Origin: Auanema rhodensis
Lineage: Eukaryota > Nematoda > Chromadorea > Rhabditida > Rhabditidae
Length of the DNA: 64,000 nt
Assembly: GCA_964057225.1 (NCBI GenBank)
Contig: OZ059896.1
Coordinates: forward strand, 1,364,001 to 1,428,000
Direction of reading: 5' to 3'
Below the pieces are notes generated by a model, which had not been told where the DNA came from, made no database searches, and saw only the letters and a program-made list of their open reading frames with translations. A program made the translations under genes and the position numbers. Of this stretch, positions 23,989-36,046 are shown piece by piece; within the stretch, counting starts at the first letter, position 1; each line of letters opens with the position of its first letter.

Positions 23989-26094
23989 AATCCGCATCGA
24001 ATGCACTATACTACATTGAGAAACGCTTAATACAAAATTTAGTTATGATCGTTTGAAAAATGATGCATTAGTGTATGTTGAGTTTCCATGTACACTCAAA
24101 ATTGCTTCCAAAAACATTTTGACAAAAATTTTTTCGAAAAATTTCAAAATAATTTAGCGAAAAGTAGATGTTTTCAGATTCCTTTTTTTGAGGCAAAAAC
24201 GATGGACAATGTTATTCAACGAAAAAATTAATTCTTCAGGGTGAAAATCGAGGATATAAGTGTGAACTTATATCAGTTCATATCTCGGTGCATTTTCAAG
24301 CTAGCGCAAATCTGATAGTACAGATCGACGCAGCTTAAAAATCCGCATCGAATGCACTATACTACATTGAGAAACGCTTAATACAAAATTTAGTTATGAT
24401 CGTTTGAAAAATGATGCATTAGTGTATGTTGAGTTTCCATGTACACTCAAAATTGCTTCCAAAAACATTTTGACAAAAATTTTTTCGAAAAATTTTAAGA
24501 TAATTTAGCGAAAAGTAGATGTTTTCAGATTCCTTTTTTTGAGGCAAAAACGATGGACAATGTTATTCAACGAAAAAATTAATTCTTCAGGGTGAAAATC
24601 GAGGATATAAGTGTGAACTTATATCAGTTGATATCTCGGTGCATTTTCAAGCTAGCGGAAATCTGATAACACAGATCGACGCAGCTTAAAATTCCGCATC
24701 GATTGCATTATACTACAATGAGAAAAGCTTAATAAAAAAATTAGTTATGATCGTTTGAAAAATGATGCATTCGTGTATGTTGAGTTTCCATGTACACTCA
24801 AAATTGCTTCCAAAAACATTTTGACAAAATTTTTTTCGAAAAATTTCAAAATAATTTAGCAAAAAGTAGATGTTTTTAGATTCCTTTTTTCAAAGCAAAA
24901 ACGATGGACAATGTTATTCAACGAAAAAATTAATTCTTCAGGGTGAAAATCGAGGATATAAGTGTGAACTTATATCAGTTGATATCTCGGTGCATTTTCA
25001 AGCTAGCGCAAATCTGATAACACAGATCTACACAGCTTAAAAATGCGCATTGAATGCACTATACTACATTGTGAAAAGCTTAATACAAAAATTAGTTATG
25101 ATCGTTTGAAAAATGATGCATTAGTGTATGTTGAGTTTCCATGTACACTCAAAATTGCTTCCAAAAACATTTTGACAAAAATTTTTTCGAAAAATTTCAA
25201 AATAATTTAGCAAAAAGTAGATGTTTTTAGTTTCCTTTTTTCAAGGCAAAAACGATGGACAATGTTATTCAACGAAAAAATTAATTCTTCAGGGTGAAAA
25301 TCGAGGATATAAGTGTGAACTTGTATCAGTTGATATCTCGGTGCATTTTCAAGCTAGCGCAAATCTGATAACACAGATCTACACAGCTTAAAAATGCGCA
25401 TTGAATGCACTATACTACATTGAGAAACGCTTAATACAAAAATAAGTTATGATCGTTTGAAAAATGATGCATTAGTGTATGTTGAGTTTCCATGTACACT
25501 CAAAATTGCTTCCAAAAACATTTTGACAAAAATTTTTTCAAAAAATTTCAGAATAATTTAGCGAAAAGTAGATGTTTTTAGATTCCTTTTTTCAAGGCAA
25601 AAACGATGGACATTGTTATTCAACGAAAAAATTAATTCTTCAGGGTGAAAATCGAGGATATAGGTGTGAACTTATATCAGTTGATATCTCGGTGCATTTT
25701 TAAGCTAGCGCAAATCTGATAGTACAGATCGACGCAGCTTAATAATCCGCATCGAATGCACTATACTACATTGAGAAACGCTTAATACAAAAATAAGTTA
25801 TGATCGTTTGAAAAATGATGCATTAGTGTATGTTGAGTTTCCATGTACACTCAAAATTGCTTCCAAAAACATTTTGACAAAAATTTTTTCAAAAAATTTC
25901 AAAATAATTTAGCGAAAAGTAGATGTTTTTAGATTCCTTTTTTCAAGGCAAAAACGATGGACAATGTTATTCAACGAAAAAATTAATTCTTCAGGGTGAA
26001 AATCGAGGATATAAGTGTGAACTTATATCAGTTGATATCTCGGTGCATTTTCAAGCTAGCGCAAATCTGATAGTACAGATCGACGCAGCTTAAA
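23989..26094 (+). repeat. Six-monomer block, copy 1
   Basis: The order is TTTTCAG monomer, TTTTAAGATAAT monomer ending GGAAATCTGATAACAC, D, E, hybrid E, AAAATAAG monomer. It recurs 2808 bp downstream at 26797-28902. The two copies are separated by a two-monomer spacer (26095-26796) with TATATGTG and TACACATCG variants. One difference seen is TTTTAAGATAAT here against TTTTAAAATAAT in copy 2. Confidence 0.82.
24691..25743 (+). repeat. Diverged monomer trio D-E-E (internal copy 1)
   Basis: The D monomer at 24691 is followed by E monomers at 25042 and 25393. The second E is a hybrid: it starts AATGCGCATTG but continues with TTGAGAAACGC, AAAATAAG and CAGAATAAT, which are features of the AAAATAAG subtype. 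No 176-bp island follows here, so the trio exists both with and without the island. Confidence 0.83.
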
Positions 26095-26796
26095 AATCCG
26101 CATCGAATGCACTATACTACATTGAGAAACGCTCAATACAAAAATTAGTTATGATCGTTTGAAAAATGATGCATTAGTGTATGTTGAGTTTCCATGTACA
26201 CTCAAAATTGCTTCCAAAAACATTTTGACAAAAATTTTTTCAAAAAATTTCAAAATAATTTAGCGAAAAGTAGATGTTTTTAGATTCCTTTTTTCAAGGC
26301 AAAAACGATGGACAATGTTATTCAACGAAAAAATTAATTCTTCAGGGTGAAAATCGAGGATATATGTGTGAACTTATATCAGTTGATATCTCGGTGCATT
26401 TTTAAGCTAGCGCAAATCTGATAGTACACATCGACGCAGCTTAATAATCCGCATCGAATGCACTATACTACATTGAGAAACGCTTAATACAAAAATAAGT
26501 TATGATCGTTTGAAAAATGATGCATTAGTGTATGTTGAGTTTCCATGTACACTCAAAATTGCTTCCAAAAACATTTTGACAAAAATTTTTTCAAAAAATT
26601 TCAAAATAATTTAGCGAAAAGTAGATGTTTTTAGATTCCTTTTTTCAAGGCAAAAACGATGGACAATGTTATTCAACGAAAAAATTAATTCTTCAGGGTG
26701 AAAATCGAGGATATAAGTGTGAACTTATATCAGTTGATATCTCGGTGCATTTTCAAGCTAGCGCAAATCTGATAGTACAGATCGACGCAGCTTAAA

Positions 26797-28902
26797 AATC
26801 CGCATCGAATGCACTATACTACATTGAGAAACGCTTAATACAAAATTTAGTTATGATCGTTTGAAAAATGATGCATTAGTGTATGTTGAGTTTCCATGTA
26901 CACTCAAAATTGCTTCCAAAAACATTTTGACAAAAATTTTTTCGAAAAATTTCAAAATAATTTAGCGAAAAGTAGATGTTTTCAGATTCCTTTTTTTGAG
27001 GCAAAAACGATGGACAATGTTATTCAACGAAAAAATTAATTCTTCAGGGTGAAAATCGAGGATATAAGTGTGAACTTATATCAGTTCATATCTCGGTGCA
27101 TTTTCAAGCTAGCGCAAATCTGATAGTACAGATCGACGCAGCTTAAAAATCCGCATCGAATGCACTATACTACATTGAGAAACGCTTAATACAAAATTTA
27201 GTTATGATCGTTTGAAAAATGATGCATTAGTGTATGTTGAGTTTCCATGTACACTCAAAATTGCTTCCAAAAACATTTTGACAAAAATTTTTTCGAAAAA
27301 TTTTAAAATAATTTAGCGAAAAGTAGATGTTTTCAGATTCCTTTTTTTGAGGCAAAAACGATGGACAATGTTATTCAACGAAAAAATTAATTCTTCAGGG
27401 TGAAAATCGAGGATATAAGTGTGAACTTATATCAGTTGATATCTCGGTGCATTTTCAAGCTAGCGGAAATCTGATAACACAGATCGACGCAGCTTAAAAT
27501 TCCGCATCGATTGCATTATACTACAATGAGAAAAGCTTAATAAAAAAATTAGTTATGATCGTTTGAAAAATGATGCATTCGTGTATGTTGAGTTTCCATG
27601 TACACTCAAAATTGCTTCCAAAAACATTTTGACAAAATTTTTTTCGAAAAATTTCAAAATAATTTAGCAAAAAGTAGATGTTTTTAGATTCCTTTTTTCA
27701 AAGCAAAAACGATGGACAATGTTATTCAACGAAAAAATTAATTCTTCAGGGTGAAAATCGAGGATATAAGTGTGAACTTATATCAGTTGATATCTCGGTG
27801 CATTTTCAAGCTAGCGCAAATCTGATAACACAGATCTACACAGCTTAAAAATGCGCATTGAATGCACTATACTACATTGTGAAAAGCTTAATACAAAAAT
27901 TAGTTATGATCGTTTGAAAAATGATGCATTAGTGTATGTTGAGTTTCCATGTACACTCAAAATTGCTTCCAAAAACATTTTGACAAAAATTTTTTCGAAA
28001 AATTTCAAAATAATTTAGCAAAAAGTAGATGTTTTTAGTTTCCTTTTTTCAAGGCAAAAACGATGGACAATGTTATTCAACGAAAAAATTAATTCTTCAG
28101 GGTGAAAATCGAGGATATAAGTGTGAACTTGTATCAGTTGATATCTCGGTGCATTTTCAAGCTAGCGCAAATCTGATAACACAGATCTACACAGCTTAAA
28201 AATGCGCATTGAATGCACTATACTACATTGAGAAACGCTTAATACAAAAATAAGTTATGATCGTTTGAAAAATGATGCATTAGTGTATGTTGAGTTTCCA
28301 TGTACACTCAAAATTGCTTCCAAAAACATTTTGACAAAAATTTTTTCAAAAAATTTCAGAATAATTTAGCGAAAAGTAGATGTTTTTAGATTCCTTTTTT
28401 CAAGGCAAAAACGATGGACATTGTTATTCAACGAAAAAATTAATTCTTCAGGGTGAAAATCGAGGATATAGGTGTGAACTTATATCAGTTGATATCTCGG
28501 TGCATTTTTAAGCTAGCGCAAATCTGATAGTACAGATCGACGCAGCTTAATAATCCGCATCGAATGCACTATACTACATTGAGAAACGCTTAATACAAAA
28601 ATAAGTTATGATCGTTTGAAAAATGATGCATTAGTGTATGTTGAGTTTCCATGTACACTCAAAATTGCTTCCAAAAACATTTTGACAAAAATTTTTTCAA
28701 AAAATTTCAAAATAATTTAGCGAAAAGTAGATGTTTTTAGATTCCTTTTTTCAAGGCAAAAACGATGGACAATGTTATTCAACGAAAAAATTAATTCTTC
28801 AGGGTGAAAATCGAGGATATAAGTGTGAACTTATATCAGTTGATATCTCGGTGCATTTTCAAGCTAGCGCAAATCTGATAGTACAGATCGACGCAGCTTA
28901 AA
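26797..28902 (+). repeat. Six-monomer block, copy 2
   Basis: Counterpart of 23989-26094 at an exact offset of 2808 bp. It ends where a GTGGATG-type monomer (28903), characteristic of the 7-monomer pattern, begins. Confidence 0.82.
27499..28551 (+). repeat. Diverged monomer trio D-E-E (internal copy 2)
   Basis: Same order and same hybrid second E monomer as at 24691-25743, exactly 2808 bp (8 monomers) downstream. It belongs to the duplicated block 23989-26094 / 26797-28902. Confidence 0.83.
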
Positions 28903-31900
28903 AATCCGCATCGAATGCACTATACTACATTGAGAAACGCTTAATACAAAATTTAGTTATGATCGTTTGAAAAATGATGCATTAGTGTATGTTGAGTTTC
29001 CATGTACACTCAAAATTGCTTCCAAAAACATTTTGACAAAAATTTTTTCGAAAAATTTCAAAATAATTCAGCGAAAAGTGGATGTTTTTAGATTCCTTTT
29101 TTTGAGGCAAAAACGAAGGACAATGTAATTCAACGAAAAAATTAATTCTTCAGGGTGAAAATCGAGGATATAGGTGTGAACTTATATCAGTTGATATCTC
29201 GGTGCATTTTCAAGCTAGCGCAAATCTGATAGTACAGATCGACGCAGCTTAAAAATCCGCATCGAATGCACTATACTACATTGAGAAACGCTTAATACAA
29301 AATTTAGTTATGATCGTTTGAAAAATGATGCATTAGTGTATGTTGAGTTTCCATGTACACTCAACATTGCTTCCAAAAACATTTTGACAAAAATTTTTTC
29401 AAAAAATTTCAAAATAATTTAGCGAAAAGTAGATGTTTTTAGATTCCTTTTTTCAAGGCAAAAACGATGGACAATGTTATTCAACGAAAAAATTAATTCT
29501 TCAGGGTGAAAATCGAGGATATAAGTGTGAACTTATATCAGTTGATATCTCGGTGCATTTTCAAGCTAGCGCAAATCTGATAGTACAGATCGACGCAGCT
29601 TAAAAATCCGCATCGAATGCACTATACTACATTGAGAAACGCTTAATACAAAAATTAGTTATGATCGTTTGAAAAATGATGCATTAGTGTATGTTGAGTT
29701 TCCATGTACACTCAAAATTGCTTCCAAAAACATTTTGACAAAAATTTTTTCGAAAAATTTCAAAATAATTTAGCGAAAAGTAGATGTTTTTAGATTCCTT
29801 TTTTTGAGGCAAAAACGAAGGACAATGTAATTCAACGAAAAAATTAATTCTTCAGGGTGAAAATCGAGGATATAGGTGTGAACTTATATCAGTTGATATC
29901 TCGGTGCATTTTTAAGCTAGCGCAAATCTGATAGTACACATCGACGCAGCTTAATAATCCGCATCGAATGCACTATACTACATTGAGAAACGCTTAATAC
30001 AAAAATAAGTTATGATCGTTTGAAAAATGATGCATTAGTGTATGTTGAGTTTCCATGTACACTCAAAATTGCTTCCAAAAACATTTTGACAAAAATTTTT
30101 TCAAAAAATTTCAAAATAATTTAGCGAAAAGTACATGTTTTTAGATTCCTTTTTTCAAGGCAAAAACGATGGACAATGTTATTCAACGAAAAAATTAATT
30201 CTTCAGTGTGAAAATCGAGGATATAAGTGTGAACTTATATCAGTTGATATCTCGGTGCATTTTCAAGCTAGCGCAAATCTGATAGTACAGATCGACGCAG
30301 CTTAAAAATCCGCATCGAATGCACTATACTACATTGAGAAACGCTTAATACAAAAATTAGTTATGATCGTTTGAAAAATGATGCATTAGTGTATGTTGAG
30401 TTTCCATGTACACTCAAAATTGCTTCCAAAAACATTTTGACAAAAATTTTTTCAAAAAATTTCAAAATAATTTAGCGAAAAGTAGATGTTTTTAGATTCC
30501 TTTTTTCAAGGCAAAAACGATGGACAATGTTATTCAACGAAAAAATTAATTCTTCAGGGTGAAAATCGAGGATATAGGTGTGAACTTATATCAGTTGATA
30601 TCTCGGTGCATTTTCAAGCTAGCGCAAATCTGATAGTACAGATCGACGCAGCTTAAAAATCCGCATCGAATGCACTATACTACATTGAGAAACGCTTAAT
30701 ACAAAAATAAGTTATGATCGTTTGAAAAATGATGCATTAGTGTATGTTGAGTTTCCATATACACTCAAAATTGCTTCCAAAAACATTTTGACAAAAATTT
30801 TTTCAAAAAATTTCGAAATAATTTAGCGAAAAGTAGATGTTTTTAGATTCCTTTTTTCAAGGCAAAAACGATGGACAATGTTATTCAACGAAAAAATTAA
30901 TTCTTCAGGGTGAAAATCGAGGATATAAGTGTGAACTTATATCAGTTGATATCTCGGTGCATTTTCAAGCTAGCGCAAATCTGATAGTACAGATCGACGC
31001 AGCTTAAAAATCCGCATCGAATGCACTATACTACATTGAGAAACGCTTAATACAAAAATTAGTTATGATCGTTTGAAAAATGATGCATTAGTGTATGTTG
31101 AGTTTCCATGTACACTCAAAATTGCTTCCAAAAACATTTTGACAAAAATTTTTTCAAAAAATTTCAAAATAATTTAGCGAAAAGTAGATGTTTTTAGATT
31201 CCTTTTTTCAAGGCAAAAACGATGGACAATGTTATTCAACGAAAAAATTAATTCTTCAGGGTGAAAATCGAGGATATAGGTGTGAACTTATATCAGTTGA
31301 TATCTCGGTGCATTTTCAAGCTAGCGCAAATCTGATAGTACAGATCGACGCAGCTTAAAAATCCGCATCGAATGCACTATACTACATTGAGAAACGCTTA
31401 ATACAAAATTTAGTTATGATCGTTTGAAAAATGATGCATTAGTGTATGTTGAGTTTCCATGTACACTCAACATTGCTTCCAAAAACATTTTGACAAAAAT
31501 TTTTTCGAAAAATTTCAAAAAAATTTAACGAAAAGTAGATGTTTTTAGATTCCTTTTTTCAAGGCAAAAACGAAGGACAATGTAATTCAACGAAAAAATT
31601 AATTCTTCAGGGTGAAAATCGAGGATATAAGTGTGAACTTATATCAGTTCATATCTCGGTGTATTTTCAAGCTAGCGCAAATCTGATAGTACAGATCGAC
31701 GCAGCTTAAAAATCCGCATCGAATGCACTATACTAAATTGAGAAACGCTTAATACAAAAATTAGTTATGATCGTTTGAAAAATGATGCATTAGTGTATGT
31801 TGAGTTTCCATGTACACTCAAAATTGCTTCCAAAAACATTTTGACAAAAATTTTTTCGAAAAATTTCAAAATAATTTAGCGAAAAGTAGATGTTTTTAGA

Positions 31901-33465
31901 TTCCTTTTTTTGAGGCAAAAACGAAGGACAATGTAATTCAACGAAAAAATTAATTCTTCAGGGTGAAAATCGAGGATATAGGTGTGAACTTATATCAGTT
32001 GATATCTCGGTGCATTTTCAAGCTAGCGCAAATCTGATAGTACAGATCGACGCAGCTTAAAAATCCGCATCGAATGCACTATACTACATTGAGAAACGCT
32101 TAATACAAAATTTAGTTATGATCGTTTGAAAAATGATGCATTAGTGTATGTTGAGTTTCCATGTACACTCAAAATTGCTTCCAAAAACATTTTGACAAAA
32201 ATTTTTTCGAAAAATTTCAAAATAATTTAGCGAAAAGTAGATGTTTTTAGATTCCTTTTTTTGAGGCAAAAACGAAGGACAATGTAATTCAACGAAAAAA
32301 TTAATTCTTCAGGGTGAAAATCGAGGATATAGGTGTGAACTTATATCAGTTGATATCTCGGTGCATTTTCAAGCTAGCGCAAATCCGATAGTACAGATCG
32401 ACGCAGCTTAAAAATCCGCATCGAATGCACTATACTACATTGAGAAACGCTTAATACAAAATTTAGTTATGATCGTTTGAAAAATGATGCATTAGTGTAT
32501 GTTGAGTTTCCATGTACACTCAACATTGCTTCCAAAAACATTTTGACAAAAATTTTTTCGAAAAATTTCAAAATAATTTAGCGAAAAGTAGATGTTTTTA
32601 GATTCCTTTTTTCGAGGCAAAAACGATGGACAATGTTATTCAACGAAAAAATTAATTCTTCAGGGTGAAAATCGAGGATATAAGTGTGAACTTATATCAG
32701 TTGATATCTCGGTGCATTTTCAAGCTAGCGCAAATCTGATAGTACAGATCGACGCAGCTTAAAAATCCGCATCGAATGCACTATACTACATTGAGAAACG
32801 CTTAATACAAAATTTAGTTATGATCGTTTGAAAAATGATGCATTAGTGTATGTTGAGTTTCCATGTACACTCAAAATTGCTTCCAAAAACATTTTGACAA
32901 AAATTTTTTCGAAAAATTTCAAAATAATTTAGCGAAAAGTAGATGTTTTCAGATTCCTTTTTTTGAGGCAAAAACGATGGACAATGTTATTCAACGAAAA
33001 AATTAATTCTTCAGGGTGAAAATCGAGGATATAAGTGTGAACTTATATCAGTTCATATCTCGGTGCATTTTCAAGCTAGCGCAAATCTGATAGTACAGAT
33101 CGACGCAGCTTAAAAATCCGCATCGAATGCACTATACTACATTGAGAAACGCTTAATACAAAATTTAGTTATGATCGTTTGAAAAATGATGCATTAGTGT
33201 ATGTTGAGTTTCCATGTACACTCAAAATTGCTTCCAAAAACATTTTGACAAAAATTTTTTCGAAAAATTTTAAAATAATTTAGCGAAAAGTAGATGTTTT
33301 CAGATTCCTTTTTTTGAGGCAAAAACGATGGACAATGTTATTCAACGAAAAAATTAATTCTTCAGGGTGAAAATCGAGGATATAAGTGTGAACTTATATC
33401 AGTTGATATCTCGGTGCATTTTCAAGCTAGCGGAAATCTGATAACACAGATCGACGCAGCTTAAA

Positions 33466-34518
33466 ATTCCGCATCGATTGCATTATACTACAATGAGAAA
33501 AGCTTAATAAAAAAATTAGTTATGATCGTTTGAAAAATGATGCATTCGTGTATGTTGAGTTTCCATGTACACTCAAAATTGCTTCCAAAAACATTTTGAC
33601 AAAATTTTTTTCGAAAAATTTCAAAATAATTTAGCAAAAAGTAGATGTTTTTAGATTCCTTTTTTCAAAGCAAAAACGATGGACAATGTTATTCAACGAA
33701 AAAATTAATTCTTCAGGGTGAAAATCGAGGATATAAGTGTGAACTTATATCAGTTGATATCTCGGTGCATTTTCAAGCTAGCGCAAATCTGATAACACAG
33801 ATCTACACAGCTTAAAAATGCGCATTGAATGCACTATACTACATTGTGAAAAGCTTAATACAAAAATTAGTTATGATCGTTTGAAAAATGATGCATTAGT
33901 GTATGTTGAGTTTCCATGTACACTCAAAATTGCTTCCAAAAACATTTTGACAAAAATTTTTTCGAAAAATTTCAAAATAATTTAGCAAAAAGTAGATGTT
34001 TTTAGTTTCCTTTTTTCAAGGCAAAAACGATGGACAATGTTATTCAACGAAAAAATTAATTCTTCAGGGTGAAAATCGAGGATATAAGTGTGAACTTGTA
34101 TCAGTTGATATCTCGGTGCATTTTCAAGCTAGCGCAAATCTGATAACACAGATCTACACATCTTAAAAATGCGCATTGAATGCACTATACTACATTGAGA
34201 AAAGCTTAATACAAAAATTAGTTATGATCGTTTGAAAAATGATGCATTAGTGTATGTTGAGTTTCCATGTACACTCAAAATTGCTTCCAAAAACATTTTG
34301 ACAAAAATTTTTTCGAAAAATTTCAAAATAATTTAGCAAAAAGTAGATGTTTTTAGATTCCTTTTTTCAAAGCAAAAACGATGGGCAATGTTATTCAACG
34401 AAAAAATTAATTCTTCAGGGTGAAAATCGAGGATATAAGTGTGAACTTATATCAGTTGATATCTCGGTGCATTTTCAAGCTAGCGCAAATCTGATAACAC
34501 AGATCGACGCAGCTTAAA
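33466..34518 (+). repeat. Diverged monomer trio D-E-E upstream of island 2
   Basis: Corresponds base for base in order to 19301-20353 at an offset of 14165 bp. I noticed a substitution in the link between the E monomers and the next start (ACACATCTTAA near 34160, against ACACAGCTTAA). Unlike copy 1, an extra full monomer (34519-34869) separates it from the stub and island. Confidence 0.85.
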
Positions 34519-34869
34519 ATTCCGCATCGATTGCATTATACTACATTGAGAAACGCTTAATAAAAAAATTAGTTATGATCGTTTGAAAAATGATGCATTA
34601 GTGTATGTTGAGTTTCCATGTACACTCAAAATTGCTTCCAAAAACATTTTGACAAAAATTTTTTCGAAAAATTTCAAAATAATTTAGCAAAAAGTAGATG
34701 TTTTTAGATTCCTTTTTTCAAAGCAAAAACGATGGACAATGTTATTCAACGAAAAAATTAATTCTTCAGGGTGAAAATCGAGGATATAAGTGTGAACTTA
34801 TATCAGTTCATATCTCGGTGCATTTTCAAGCTAGCGCAAATCTGATAGTACAGATCGACGCAGCTTAAA

Positions 34870-35062
34870 AATCCGCATCGAATGCACTATACTAAATTGA
34901 GAAACGCTTAATAAAAAAATTAGTTATGACCGTTTGAAACATGATGCATTAGTGTATGTTGAGTTTCCATGTACACTCAAAAATGCTTCCAAAAACATTT
35001 TGACAAAATTTTTTTCGAAAAATTTCAAAATAATTTAGCAAAAAGTAGATGTTTTTAGATTC
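34870..35062 (+). repeat. Truncated, chimeric 351-bp monomer at the left edge of island 2
   Basis: It is cut at the same base as the stub before island 1 and shares its private variants from about monomer position 45 onward (AATAAAAAAATTAG, GACCGTTTG, AAACATG). Its first 40 or so bases are of another subtype: AATCCGCATCGAATGC and CTAAATTGAG, instead of ATTCCGCATCGATTGC and CTACATTGAG. The copy is therefore a recombinant between two monomer types. Confidence 0.88.
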
Positions 35063-35694
35063 TTCACGTAAATTTCAAAGTCATGGTTACCATGCACCAA
35101 TATCAATAAAATTTTGTTTTTAGACTAATATGGACATGGGGAATCTAATTTTGAAAACCGCATCTCTTTATCTTTCACGTGAAGCGAGTTACATACCAAG
35201 TGCACATCACGTGTACATTTAATTAGCATAAATTAAAGTTCACGTAAACTTCAAACTCATGGTTACCATACACCAATATCAATAAAAATTTGTTTTTAGA
35301 CTAATATGGACATGGAGAATCTAATTTTAAAAACCGCATCTCTTTATCTTTCACGTGAAGCGAGTTACATACCAAGTGCACATCACGTGTACATTTAATT
35401 AGCATAAATTAAAGTTCACGTAAATTCCAAACTCATGGTTACCATACACCAATATCAATAAAAATTTGTTTTTAGACTAATATGGACATGGAAAATCTAA
35501 TTTTGAAAACCGCATCTCTTTATCTTTCACGTGAAGCGAGTTACATACCAAGTGCACATCACGTGTACATTTAATTAGCATAAATTAAAGTTCACGTAAA
35601 TTTCAAAGTCATGGTTACCATGCACCAATATCAATAAAATTTTGTTTTTAGACTAATATGGACATGGGGAATCTAATTTTGAAAACCGCATCTC
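35063..35694 (+). repeat. 176-bp satellite island 2 (3.6 units)
   Basis: Units start at 35063, 35239, 35415 and 35591, again exactly 176 bp apart, with the fourth ending after 104 bp. By eye the block differs from island 1 at a single base: G at 35133 where island 1 has T at 20617. Both junctions with the 351-bp array are identical to those of island 1. It lies 14516 bp downstream of island 1. The simplest reading is that a segment containing the island was duplicated, not that it was inserted twice. Confidence 0.95.
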
Positions 35695-36046
35695 AAATCC
35701 GCATCGAATGCACTATACTACATTGAGAAACGCTTAATACAAAAATTAGTTATGATCGTTTGAAAAATGATGCATTAGTGTATGTTGAGTTTCCATGTAC
35801 ACTCAAAATTGCTTCCAAAAACATTTTGACAAAAATTTTTTCGAAAAATTTCAAAATAATTTAGCAAAAAGTAGATGTTTTTAGATTCCTTTTTTCAAGG
35901 CAAAAACGATGGACAATGTTATTCAACGAAAAAATTAATTCTTCAGGGTGAAAATCGAGGATATATGTGTGAACTTATATCAGTTGATATCTCGGTGCAT
36001 TTTTAAGCTAGCGCAAATCTGATAGTACAGATCGACGCAGCTTAAT

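Larger units (their letters stand above)
21179..35062 (+). repeat. 351-bp satellite array, middle segment (39 monomers plus a 193-bp stub)
   Basis: The array resumes at 21180 at monomer position 1, after one extra A. It continues through 39 full copies to 34869, then a 193-bp stub. The only length change is a +1 copy near 23445 (AAAATTAATTT for AAAATAATTT). This segment holds subtypes that are rare elsewhere: copies with AAAATAAG, GATCTTTTG, CTTAATAATCC and TTTTTAAGC. It also holds two tandem-related blocks that include the most diverged monomers. No gene, RNA gene or mobile element was seen. Confidence 0.97.
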
